Origin: Planctomycetota bacterium
GTDB taxonomy: Bacteria > Planctomycetota > JAJSAM01 > JAJVHW01
Assembly: GCA_024280885.1 (NCBI GenBank)
Contig: JAJRPF010000048.1
Span: 1 to 64,000 of the forward strand
Direction: 5' to 3'
DNA length: 64,000 nt
In this document: piece by piece, positions 7,468-15,821 of the stretch
Layout: the number at the start of each line of letters is the position of its first letter
Position numbering within the stretch: the stretch's first letter is position 1
Notes under the pieces: generated by a model
Seen by the model: the letters and a program-made list of their open reading frames with translations, nothing else
What the model was told of the DNA's origin: nothing
Database searches by the model: none
Made by a program: the position numbers and the translations under genes

Positions 7468-9429
7468 TCAGCCGACGGCAGCTAGGTCGTCGGTCACGCT
7501 CTCCCACGCCGCGGTCAACTCCGTGATCGCGTCGCGATTGGTACGTGACTCGTCGCTCAGTTCGCGCGCGCGCACCGGGTCCTTGCCCGGCGCGTACGCG
7601 TCCTGCAACTCCGCCACCAATTCGGACTGCCGTTCTTCGAGCTGCATGATGCGACTCTCGAGCCGGGTCACCTCGCGCGTGAGGCGTCGCTGCTCCCTTT
7701 GACGCTCCTTGCGGGCTTCCCGTTCACTGCGTGCTGCTTCCTTCTTGTCCGCGTCGTCCGCGCCGCGGCTGCGGAGTTCGAGTGCTGCGCCGCGCTTGTC
7801 CTCGCCCGCTGACTTCTTCGCGTCCCACCAATCGCTGAACGTGCCGCGGTGGAGAATCACGCGCTCGTCGCGAATCTCGGCGACGCGGTTGACAAGCCCG
7901 TCCAAGAACCAGCGGTCGTGACTGATGACGAGGAGCGTGCCGTCGAAGTCGGAGAGCATGTGCTCAAGTTGTTCGCAGGCCTGGATGTCGAGGTGGTTCG
8001 TCGGCTCGTCGAGGAGCAGGAAGTTCACCTTCTGATGCACGAGACGCGCAAGCTGGACGCGGCTCTTCTCACCACCCGAAAGGGTTCCGATCGGACGCTC
8101 AAGATCCGCCCGCGCAAAAAGGAATTGATGCAGTAGGCGCGCGGCATCCGGGTCCGGCTGTCGTGTGACATCCGCGAGCCAGCGCAGCAGTGACTGGTCG
8201 TGGTCGAGGACGTCGTGTAGTTGCCGGTACTCGCCGACCTTGACGGATTTGCCTGTGCGCACGACGGGGTTGTCCCAGCCGCCTTCTTCCAAGATCGCGC
8301 GGAAGAGCGTCGTCTTGCCGCAGCCGTTTGGCCCGACGAGACAGACGCGATCGCCGTGGTCGAGTTCGAGCTTCACGCGGTCGAGCACGACGCGCTCGCC
8401 GAACGCCGCCCTGAAGTCCTTGATCGTGAGCGCGAGTGTGCCGCCGCGTCCGGAACTGCGGAGCTGCGCGTGGAAGCGATCCTCGCCGCGATCCGGGCGC
8501 TCGACCTGCTTCAATCGCTCCGCCCGTCGGCGCATATTCTTCGCGCGCCGCGCCTGGCCCGGATCGTCGTAGGCGTTCGCCATGTCCATCTGGCGCCGGG
8601 CCTGGAACTCGAGTCGAGCGACCTCTTTCTCCTGCGCCTTCCACTGCCGCTCCTGGAGTTCGAGAGCCTTCTCGCGATCGTGCCGGAACTGCGTGTAGTT
8701 CCCGGGCCAGACCGTGACGCGGGACCCGCGCACTTCCCAGATCTCGTCCACACAGCGATCCAGCACGCCGCGGTTGTGGCTGACCATGACGACGGCCCGA
8801 TCCACGTTGCGCACGAAATCCACGAACCACTCGATGCCCCACGTGTCGAGGTGGTTCGACGGCTCGTCGAGCAGCATCACATCCGGGTCCGAGAGGAGCA
8901 CCCCTGCGAGACCGATGATGTTGCGTTCACCGCCCGAGAAGTCGGAGATCGCGTGCTCCCACGCGTCGCGCGGAAGGCCAAGGCTCGAGAGCACCGTCTC
9001 GATTCGCCGTTCGACGTTGTAACCGCCGGCGGCTTCATGCTCGTGCTGGAGACGTGAGTACTCGGCGAGGAGACGCGCCTGAGCGTCGTCGGATTGCGCG
9101 TCGCCGAGTTGTCCCTCGATCTTCTGCAACTGCTCTCCGCGACGGTAGTCGTCTGCAAAGACGGTGCGCATGCGTCGGATGACCGTCTCACCGGGTTCCG
9201 GGAGCAACTCCTGTCGCTGCATCGCGACCTTGACACCAGGTTGCCGGAAGACCTCTCCTTCGGTCGGTTCCAGCAGATCGGCCATCAGGCGTAGCAACGT
9301 CGACTTGCCAGTGCCGTTCTGACCGACGACGCCGATCTTGCGGCCCTTCTCGACCGCGAGGGTGACGTCATCCAGAATCGTCTCTGCTTGGTATCGGAAC
9401 GAGACGTGGGAGAGCGCGACGAGTGCCAT
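7468..9429 (-). CDS. ABC-F family ATP-binding protein (Uup-like)
   Basis: A 653-residue cytosolic protein with two ABC ATPase domains and no membrane part, the layout of ABC-F proteins that act on ribosomes. First domain: Walker A GQNGTGKST, signature FSGGERN, Walker B VMLLDEPSNHLD. Second domain: Walker A GPNGCGKTT, signature LSGGEKSR, Walker B FLLLDEPTNHLD. The charged linker between them contains the long helical pair expected for the tRNA-contacting P-site region. A C-terminal coiled coil (about 560-645) is like that of Uup. It is not distinguishable by eye from other subfamilies, so no symbol is given. Confidence 0.9.
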   Translation of the reverse strand: MALVALSHVSFRYQAETILDDVTLAVEKGRKIGVVGQNGTGKSTLLRLMADLLEPTEGEVFRQPGVKVAMQRQELLPEPGETVIRRMRTVFADDYRRGEQLQKIEGQLGDAQSDDAQARLLAEYSRLQHEHEAAGGYNVERRIETVLSSLGLPRDAWEHAISDFSGGERNIIGLAGVLLSDPDVMLLDEPSNHLDTWGIEWFVDFVRNVDRAVVMVSHNRGVLDRCVDEIWEVRGSRVTVWPGNYTQFRHDREKALELQERQWKAQEKEVARLEFQARRQMDMANAYDDPGQARRAKNMRRRAERLKQVERPDRGEDRFHAQLRSSGRGGTLALTIKDFRAAFGERVVLDRVKLELDHGDRVCLVGPNGCGKTTLFRAILEEGGWDNPVVRTGKSVKVGEYRQLHDVLDHDQSLLRWLADVTRQPDPDAARLLHQFLFARADLERPIGTLSGGEKSRVQLARLVHQKVNFLLLDEPTNHLDIQACEQLEHMLSDFDGTLLVISHDRWFLDGLVNRVAEIRDERVILHRGTFSDWWDAKKSAGEDKRGAALELRSRGADDADKKEAARSEREARKERQREQRRLTREVTRLESRIMQLEERQSELVAELQDAYAPGKDPVRARELSDESRTNRDAITELTAAWESVTDDLAAVG

Positions 9430-9576
9430 GGCGGGGCGGCAGCATACCCTGATTCGCGGCTCCCGGACTCCGGTCCTGTCTTCGGTCGATTCGCGTTTCG
9501 AGAATCTCGGGGTTCACGTTGGGAGTGGGCCTGCCGATACCCGACTCTCAGCGCAATCCAGCGCGAGGAGATCTCG

Positions 9577-10323
9577 ATGCCACGAACCGCAACGCTCGGA
9601 GCCTCGGCCAACCGTGGGATGACGCTGATCGAGGTCATGATCGTTGTGCTCATCATCGGCGTCATCGGCAGCGTTGCGGTGCCAAACGTCATGGCGGCGC
9701 GCGTCAAGAACAACGAGGCGGCCGCGGTCTCGACGATGCGCACATTGCGCACGTCACAGACTCAGTTCCAGCAGGGGGTGCGCGCCGACGTGGACGCTGA
9801 TGGCATCGGCGAATTCGGGCTCTTGCGCGAACTGTCGGGCGCCGCACCTGTACGGACCTCGCGGAACGGCGGTTCCACCGGATCGCTGCTCATGCCCGCT
9901 CTGCTCGCCAGTTCCTTCGGGCAGATGAACAGCGACGGCGAAGTCGTGCGGGCCGGCTACCACTTCAAGGTCTTCCTGCCCGGCGCGAGCGGAAGTGCGC
10001 TGGGCGAGCGGAGCCTGACGCAGCTCGAGTCGTCCGGCCCGACGTCGATCGACTCCGATCTCTGCGATACGAATTGGTCCGCGTACGCCTGGCCGGCCGA
10101 CGGCGAGGGCATGGGCGATCACACGTACTTCATCAACCAGGACGGCGCTATGACGCGCTCCGAGATCGACGCGCGCTCCCGCCGCGGCGCAAACGGTGTC
10201 GTCGTCTCCGAGGCCGGTGGCGCGCTCGCGCCGGGCGCCGCCGGCGATCGCTCCTCGATGCTCGGCCAGATCGCCCTCGACGCCCGCGGCCGCGACGGCC
10301 GCGACTGGCAGCGCGTCCGGTAG
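9577..10323 (+). CDS. Type IV pilin-like / pseudopilin protein
   Basis: A 248-residue protein with a class III signal: the prepilin peptidase site is NRG then MTLIEV, with the conserved Glu at mature position 5, followed by a hydrophobic helix IVVLIIGVIGSVAVPN. This is the N-methylation motif of type IV pilins and type II secretion pseudopilins. The rest is unlike known pilins; it contains aspartate-rich and glycine-rich stretches. The ATG was chosen because GAGGAG lies 6 nt upstream (9565-9570) and the signal follows directly. No other secretion genes are adjacent, so it may be an orphan or work with a system encoded elsewhere. Confidence 0.8.
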   Translation: MPRTATLGASANRGMTLIEVMIVVLIIGVIGSVAVPNVMAARVKNNEAAAVSTMRTLRTSQTQFQQGVRADVDADGIGEFGLLRELSGAAPVRTSRNGGSTGSLLMPALLASSFGQMNSDGEVVRAGYHFKVFLPGASGSALGERSLTQLESSGPTSIDSDLCDTNWSAYAWPADGEGMGDHTYFINQDGAMTRSEIDARSRRGANGVVVSEAGGALAPGAAGDRSSMLGQIALDARGRDGRDWQRVR

Positions 10324-10586
10324 CCGCAACCGGGTATCCCCGCTTCGTCCAGGTCGCGTTCGCGAGACTCAGGGGATGGTGTCCGGTGATCGCGGGCATG
10401 CCTGACTCGGCTGCGGTGACGCTCTCGGCCCGCTGCACACCGGGCACCGAGAAGCTACGTCGGAACTCCGACCGAATTCACGAGAACGCGCTCCGTGCTT
10501 GGTCTGTGGCGGGGCGATGAGTTCTCTCCTCGGAACCGGTTCCACCCGCCGCTGACCGAGCACGATCCAAGAGGCTGCTTGCGGCT
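10324..10586. other. Convergent intergenic region
   Basis: No gene seen between the pseudopilin gene and the convergent membrane-protein gene. It holds a 12-bp perfect palindrome GGAACCGGTTCC (10532-10543) and a GTCGG-AACT-CCGAC inverted repeat (10458-10471). Confidence 0.4.
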
Positions 10587-12041
10587 TCAGAGATCGCCGG
10601 AGGGGAGGCGCCAGACGAGACCGAGCCGCTCCGGGTCGGGCGCACCCTCGGGCCGGCGGCCCCACACCCCAACGTCGGGGGGGCCGATCGATGCGATCCA
10701 CAGGTTGCCGTCGGGCCGGACCTCGTACGTGAACGGCGCGTCCTGGTACGGATCGATGCGCGCGTCAGGGGCGACGTCCAGCGCGTCGAGGTTTGTAGGC
10801 CACGATCCGGACGCGGCGCGATGGTCGAGGGCGGCGAGAGCGCAGAGCGCGAGGCGTTGCTGCGCGGCGAGACGCGTGGCTGTGTTGACGTGTCTCGGCA
10901 CCGCCATGGCGCTTGATCTCGAGACCCCCGCTCCGACGTTGGTCATGGAGCCCCGCTGAGGGCTCGGGTTTGCGAAGTGCCGTGTTCGCACTGCCAGATC
11001 CAGGAGACTCGCGCTGTGATCGGCGATGAGCGTATCGATCTCGCGCGCGTACTCGTCCAATGAGGCACGCGAGAGGCGGGCGGACTCCGCGTCTGTGTTC
11101 ACGTTCAAGGTCTTGTCAAACACCACCACTGGGCGCGTATCGTCCCCGATCAGGCGTCGGACCACATTGATGGTCTTGTCTCGATTCAGTCGCAACGCCT
11201 CGTCCAGCCGCTGGCGAGGATCGCACTCCAGCACGTCGGAGAACGCGCGCCGCACGTCGTCCGGCGCGACGAGTCGGTCCGCGAGCGCGTCGCGAAGTGC
11301 CGTCAACGCGTTTGACTGGATAGAGCAGGATGTCGTCCAAGCCGATTCAACGGTCCGTCCTTCCCAGCGCGCTCCGAGCCGTGCGAGCGCGCCCAGCAGG
11401 GCCGCGCGGCGCGCCGGAGGCGCCGTGGCGGGCAGTTCGCGCAGGGCGACGGTGAGCACGCGTGCCGTCTTGTACACGTTGCGCACGTCCGGAATGGTCC
11501 CGCCGCTGATCCAGTCGTTTTCGTCCGGTTCCCGCGTTCGCCACCGCGGCTTCTGGAGCGCGAGCATGATCTTGTCGATGAACGGCCTGAGTCGCTCCAC
11601 GGCCGTGCGCATGGCGGCGTGTCGCTCGTCGGGCAGCGCGCGGAACTCGTCGTTCGAAAGGCGGGATACGTCGAAGAAGAGCCGGTCGTCGACCTGCCCA
11701 TGCGTGTCGAGCCACTCCCACGCGCTGCGGAGCATGGGGCCGCCGTCGTCGTCGAGCCCCCCGTCTTGCGCAGCGGCGGTGGCCGCTTCCGGCGATGACG
11801 TCCGCGCGTCGTTCGGTCCCGGAGAGAACGTCCCGGTCACGGCACCGACAACGAGTGCGACGACTCCGACGATCAGAAGCGCCTCGCTCCATGCGCGCTT
11901 GTTCACGGGGCGGCCCTGCCCCGTCGAGCTCTGATTCTCGACGACCCTGCGGACACCGCTTCGCTCATGACCCGGAGAGTACGGTGTGAGAGGAGCGGGG
12001 GACAGGGGCTCCGTGTCGTCGCGCTCAAGTTGATCGTCCAT
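10587..12041 (-). CDS. Membrane-anchored protein of unknown function
   Basis: A 484-residue protein starting MDDQLERDD, with one TM helix (LLIVGVVALVVGAVTGTF, about residues 57-75) after a charged cytoplasmic tail, so most of it is outside the membrane. The C-terminal part has the pattern RLALCALAALDHRAASGSWP...DPYQDAPFTYE followed by IASIGPPD. I recognise this arrangement from many planctomycete proteins of unknown function, where 'YP..L..LVP..DPF.G.PL.Y' recurs. The frame is open upstream to 12284, but the Arg-rich extension looks non-coding. Confidence 0.65.
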   Translation of the reverse strand: MDDQLERDDTEPLSPAPLTPYSPGHERSGVRRVVENQSSTGQGRPVNKRAWSEALLIVGVVALVVGAVTGTFSPGPNDARTSSPEAATAAAQDGGLDDDGGPMLRSAWEWLDTHGQVDDRLFFDVSRLSNDEFRALPDERHAAMRTAVERLRPFIDKIMLALQKPRWRTREPDENDWISGGTIPDVRNVYKTARVLTVALRELPATAPPARRAALLGALARLGARWEGRTVESAWTTSCSIQSNALTALRDALADRLVAPDDVRRAFSDVLECDPRQRLDEALRLNRDKTINVVRRLIGDDTRPVVVFDKTLNVNTDAESARLSRASLDEYAREIDTLIADHSASLLDLAVRTRHFANPSPQRGSMTNVGAGVSRSSAMAVPRHVNTATRLAAQQRLALCALAALDHRAASGSWPTNLDALDVAPDARIDPYQDAPFTYEVRPDGNLWIASIGPPDVGVWGRRPEGAPDPERLGLVWRLPSGDL

Positions 12042-12163
12042 GGTCCGGTGGGCCTGCCGGAGCATCGGGCGAACTGGAGTCCATGCGTTGTCGCCCGGCG
12101 CTTCGGATACGCTCTTGCCATGCCGGGTGAGAGTCTCCGAGTGGGCAGGGGGGCGTGTTCTTG

Positions 12164-12310
12164 ATGGGCTCTGAGAGTGCCGGTGTTCTTGGCGTGTACG
12201 ACGTCGGCAAGTCAGCGATCGAGCGAGTATTCGAACGCGGCGGACCCGAGGCGGTGCGCGCGCTGATCGCCGCGCCGCCGGCAAGCGAGCACGAACTCTC
12301 CGCCGAGTAG
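12164..12310 (+). CDS. Possible 48-residue protein
   Basis: A short open frame with ATG at 12164 and TAG at 12308-12310, encoding a peptide with a plausible helix (SAIERVFERGGPEAVRALI). It sits in an otherwise empty 370-bp gap upstream of another small gene on the same strand. A G-rich stretch (GGGGGGCG) about 10 nt upstream could serve as a ribosome site. No family is recognised, and in this GC-rich DNA a chance frame is quite possible. Confidence 0.3.
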   Translation: MGSESAGVLGVYDVGKSAIERVFERGGPEAVRALIAAPPASEHELSAE

Positions 12311-12412
12311 GGAGCCGGGAGCCTGCGCTCGCCCCCGCCGAGCACGGGGACGAGCGACCGGCTCGATCTCAGAGTCGTATCGCCGCCCCGACCGCATTAC
12401 CCTGCACGCGCA

Positions 12413-12769
12413 ATGGACGTCTCGTTCGAGCAGATCTGTGGACTGGTGGAAGCCGAACTCGTCCGGGATGACGTCCCGGACCAGAGGGCGCGTCTCACGC
12501 CGTTCCTGGTCACGCCGACACGCCTCCAGCTCTCGTGGCAGTACGGGGACGCGGAGACGTTCGAGACTTGGCTTGTCGGCAGATCGACCAGCGGGGAGAC
12601 CGGTCTCGTGTACCGCACCGAAGGTGTGGGCAGCGCGGACTACCCTTGGGGGGCCGTCCTCCTCGAAAGCGGCGACATGGGAATGGACAGTGGTTGGCAC
12701 GCGGGTCTCGCCCACGCAGCAATCTGCGACGGGCTGATCACCGCTCCGCCCGGCTACGTCGTTCCCTGA
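12413..12769 (+). CDS. Small protein of unknown function
   Basis: 118 residues, soluble, with no signal peptide. The composition is that of a folded protein: LTPFLVTPTRLQLSWQYGD, then GLVYRTEG and PWGAVLLESGDMGMD, ending ITAPPGYVVP. I do not recognise a family. No clear ribosome-binding site precedes the ATG. It may form a unit with the small frame upstream and the helix-turn-helix gene downstream, but the 300-bp gap and hairpin that follow argue for separate transcription. Confidence 0.6.
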   Translation: MDVSFEQICGLVEAELVRDDVPDQRARLTPFLVTPTRLQLSWQYGDAETFETWLVGRSTSGETGLVYRTEGVGSADYPWGAVLLESGDMGMDSGWHAGLAHAAICDGLITAPPGYVVP

Positions 12770-12851
12770 CCACGGGAGGAGAAACCGCGGCCGGCGATGA
12801 TCTTCACCGCCGGTATCCGTACTCGTGATCCGCTGGCCCCCTCCTTTGTGA

Positions 12852-12889
12852 CGTTGACGCGATGCAACGCTCGTTGTGTCGTGTCAACG
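12852..12889. promoter_or_regulatory. Near-palindromic 18-bp hairpin
   Basis: Left arm 12852-12869 and right arm 12872-12889 (GTTGAC...CAACG and CGTTG...GTCAAC at the core) pair over all 18 positions as RNA, with three G-U pairs and only a 2-nt loop. It lies about 180 nt before the start of a helix-turn-helix protein gene. It could be an operator, a terminator for the upstream gene, or a structured leader. Confidence 0.5.
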
Positions 12890-13070
12890 CCATGCGGTCG
12901 CGGCACCCGAAGAAGGAGATCGAGGACTCGCTCGCCGTGGCCGAGGCGAGTCGCTCTGGTTGTCAGTCTTCAATCTGGTCCACTCCGCGTGTCGCGGGCA
13001 ACCACGCGCGGCAGATACGCCGCGCACTCGACCGATGCCCGCACGGGCGGCCTCGCGCGGAGGAAACACG

Positions 13071-13607
13071 ATGACGAACTACCACTTCACGCTGATCGTC
13101 GAGGGAGCGGATCTGCAGTCCGAGGCGAGCATCGACACGCTCTTCGACGCTGGCTGTGATGATGCGCTCGTTGGGCTAACCGACGGCGTGCAGTACGTCG
13201 ACTTCGATCGCGAGGCCGCGACTCTTGAGGCGGCTGTTCTTGCTGCCGTGGCAGACATCGAGCGGGTGACGGGCGCACACGTCGTCCGGATCGCGGATGC
13301 CGGACTCGTCTCGATGGCGGACATCGCCGAGAGCTTCGGGCGCACCAGGGAGAGCGTTCGACTGCTGGTCGTGGGCGAGCGCGGCCCCGGCGGATTTCCG
13401 CCGCCGGTGACGGATCCGCGCGGCCGCTACCGGCTGTGGCGCTGGTCGGAGGTCCGGCGCTGGTTCTCCGAGGAACTCGACGAACACATCGATGCGCCCG
13501 CCGCCCACGTCGTGGAGGTCATCAACGCCGGTCTGGAGTTCCGCCATCACGTGCGCTACGTCAGTGCGAGTTGTCAGATGGAGGTGCGCGAACTCTCGGG
13601 ACTCTGA
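13071..13607 (+). CDS. Helix-turn-helix protein, possible antitoxin or regulator
   Basis: A 178-residue protein with GGAGGA 6 nt before the ATG. The N-terminal 90 residues start with MTNYHFTLIVEGADL, rich in Asp and Ala. The C-terminal part has a helix-turn-helix, SMADIAESFGRTRESVRLLV, then a wing region ending RYRLWRWSEVRRWF, typical of MerR/excisionase-like domains that bind DNA. The arrangement resembles small regulators seen near toxins in various bacteria, but no toxin gene is adjacent. The hairpin upstream is a candidate binding site. Function unproven. Confidence 0.65.
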   Translation: MTNYHFTLIVEGADLQSEASIDTLFDAGCDDALVGLTDGVQYVDFDREAATLEAAVLAAVADIERVTGAHVVRIADAGLVSMADIAESFGRTRESVRLLVVGERGPGGFPPPVTDPRGRYRLWRWSEVRRWFSEELDEHIDAPAAHVVEVINAGLEFRHHVRYVSASCQMEVRELSGL

Positions 13608-13663
13608 CCCGGCACCGTGCTTCGACGGGTTCGTACAGCAACACCTCGGCGCGTAGTCGTCGC

Positions 13664-15412
13664 TCAGTCCTCGTCCGAGTCCGGCCCCGAGCGCTTGTGC
13701 GTCGTTTCAGCGGCCGCAACCGCGGCTTCGATCTTCGCGATCGCTGCGCGCACCGAGAAACGCGTGCGCCAGCCTCCACGGGCTTCGGCTTCGTGCAGGG
13801 CATCGAGGGCTGAACGTGCCGTGATCCCCAGGCGCTCCAGAGCGTCCGACGTGATGATCACGACCCGCGAGGCGGGGCTCGACAGCGCTGCGATCATCCC
13901 GGGAAGGGCCTGCGCCCCGACCGGGCCCAGATCGCCGGCGAGCGCGATCGCGTGTGTGCGAAAGGGGGTCTGCGCGTCTTCCACCGTCTCGACGATCAGA
14001 TCCAAGGCTCCCGCCGCGTCCGCGCTGCCGATCCGTACCAAAGCCTGCGCGGCGGAGAGGCCCTCGCGGCCGCCGCGCTCCATCATCGCGACGAGAGTCG
14101 GCTCCGTCGAAGCGCCGAGCGCGCCCAGCTCGCCGAGGGCCTTGGCTGCGGTCGCGTAGTACGCCCCGTCGAGTTTGGCGACGAGCAACGCGATCGCGGG
14201 TTCGGAACTCACGTGCTGCCGGATCAACGCTTGCGCGGCGAAGATCGGAGTGACGTCGCCGTCGCCCGCCATCGCCCTGCGCAGCGCAGCTTCGACGACT
14301 TCGTCGCCCGCGTCGGAGGCGCCGACCAACGCGCGCAACACGTTGGCGCGGGCCGTGTCGACCTCCTCTGTCGTGACGCGCTCCAGCAGCTTCGCTCGGT
14401 GCGGCGTGGCGGCAGATCCGAGCGTCGCGAACACGTTCGTGGCCGCCATGCGTGCCAGGACCTCGTCATCCTTGAGCACCGGCACGAGTGCCGTCACCGT
14501 ACTCGGTTGCCACGCCTTCAGAACCGTGAGACCGTCTACCGCGGCGCCGCGGACCCAGCCGTGCTCGTCGCCGAGGGCCGCGATCAGCGCGGGCACGACG
14601 ACATCGCGCTGCGCCTCGTACCGCGAGATCACCTGCACCGCGACGCGGCGCGTCAGCCAACTCGTGTCGCCGACGAGTTCGAGTAGACGTGGCACCTCGC
14701 TGCCGTCGCCGGTGCCGGTGGTGCTCAGAACGGCCAGACTGCGTTCGCGAACGACGGCGCTCTCGTCGTCGAGCCCTGCGAGCGCAAGGGCGCGCGTAGC
14801 CTCGGAGTCGATGAAGAAGAGCGCGTTCATCGCCCACGAACGGGCGCTCTCGTCGGCGTTGGCGAGCCCGCGGCGTATGGCCGGAAGCGCCCTGGTGGCA
14901 TCCTCGGGAGCGAGGACCATCACGGTCCCCATCGCGTTCTTTCGCACCTCGGCGTCGTCGTCGTCGAGCGCGGCGATGACCGCATCGCCGGCGCTCGCTG
15001 CTCCCCGACCGACGAGGCTGAGCAGACGGCTCGCGTCGCGGCGCACCTGCACGCGCTCGTCGCGCAGCGCGACCTCGAGATCGGGAACCACCTCGTCGTG
15101 TCCGCCGATCACGTATTGCGCTGTATTCGCCGCCGTCGTTCGCACGTACTCGTCGTCGTCGCGCACGGCCACGACCAACGCCGGTGTTGCGTCCGCCGCA
15201 GTGTTCCGCAAGTGCCAGAGCGCCCAGACGGCCTTCTGTCGCCCTTGCAGGTTGTCAGCGCGAAGCAGGTCGACCCAATGAGAGACCGGCTCGCCCTCGA
15301 ACGTCGTCGGTGCGTCGTCAGTGGCGGCGGATCTTGGTGCAGTACCGTCTTGCGCGATCCCCGGCGCTGCTGCGAGGGCCAATATGACGACGGAACAGAT
15401 GAGAGCACGCAT
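13664..15412 (-). CDS. Secreted HEAT-repeat protein
   Basis: 582 residues beginning with a signal peptide (MRALICSVVILALAAAPGIAQ). The ATG at 15412 has GGGAGGT 6 nt upstream. After a short linker with the sequence EGEPVSHWVDLLR, the protein is a run of HEAT-type helical repeats of about 35-40 residues, each with patterns like AVWALWHLRN, VRTTAANTAQY or VRKNAMGTVMVL. HEAT solenoids serve as protein-binding scaffolds. Planctomycetes carry many exported HEAT proteins of unknown partner. The last 20 residues are charged. Upstream open frame to 15805 is rejected. Confidence 0.8.
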   Translation of the reverse strand: MRALICSVVILALAAAPGIAQDGTAPRSAATDDAPTTFEGEPVSHWVDLLRADNLQGRQKAVWALWHLRNTAADATPALVVAVRDDDEYVRTTAANTAQYVIGGHDEVVPDLEVALRDERVQVRRDASRLLSLVGRGAASAGDAVIAALDDDDAEVRKNAMGTVMVLAPEDATRALPAIRRGLANADESARSWAMNALFFIDSEATRALALAGLDDESAVVRERSLAVLSTTGTGDGSEVPRLLELVGDTSWLTRRVAVQVISRYEAQRDVVVPALIAALGDEHGWVRGAAVDGLTVLKAWQPSTVTALVPVLKDDEVLARMAATNVFATLGSAATPHRAKLLERVTTEEVDTARANVLRALVGASDAGDEVVEAALRRAMAGDGDVTPIFAAQALIRQHVSSEPAIALLVAKLDGAYYATAAKALGELGALGASTEPTLVAMMERGGREGLSAAQALVRIGSADAAGALDLIVETVEDAQTPFRTHAIALAGDLGPVGAQALPGMIAALSSPASRVVIITSDALERLGITARSALDALHEAEARGGWRTRFSVRAAIAKIEAAVAAAETTHKRSGPDSDED

Positions 15413-15821
15413 TGCGCACCTCCCCGAAGTGGTTCGCGCGGACAGCAGCGTAACCGATAAGGGGCGAAGCGTGGGAAGCGATCCCCTGTGCGGGCGTTGG
15501 TGCACGGCTGCCTCATGGACATCGAGGTCTCCGTCGGCGCGCTTTCGATCACAAGGAGGCCGAGCCATGCCGCCGAGCGATCCAGGGGCCACCGACGCAC
15601 GCGACGCAGCATCGCGGCGCGACCTGCAACGAGTACGACCCGACCCGAGAGACCGGGCCGCGAATCGGGTGCGCGATCCTGAACCAGATGCTCGAGATGG
15701 CTCGGCCCGCGGACGGTCTCGGTACCACTGGATCTCGTTGGATTCAGGAAGTGAGAAAAGCGAGCCCGGCACAGCATTCCCGCGTCGGTCGCGTGTGCCT
15801 GGCACCAGGAGTTGGAACGTC
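15413..15821. other. Intergenic region with a REP-like copy
   Basis: Between two minus-strand genes. It contains one REP-like repeat (15751-15781), followed by the palindromic GTGCCTGGCAC at 15795-15805. A plus-strand frame from an ATG at 15567 has AAGGAGG 8 nt upstream, but its product is Arg/Asp-rich low-complexity sequence that runs through the repeat and into the next gene, so I do not call it. Confidence 0.5.
15751..15781 (+). repeat. REP-like repeat, copy 1
   Basis: 31 nt, starting GTGAGAAAAGC and with core GAGCCCGGCACAGCATTCCC. It is identical at 28 of 31 positions to the minus strand of 62860-62890 and shares its core with copies at 21427, 35412 and 35486. Confidence 0.7.

Noticed and set aside
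12795-12850. Sequence whose translation GIRTRDPL resembles the antisense of a tRNA T-arm
   Set aside because: The T-loop is mutated at several fixed positions, and I could not fold an acceptor stem or anticodon arm; not called as tRNA or pseudo-tRNA.
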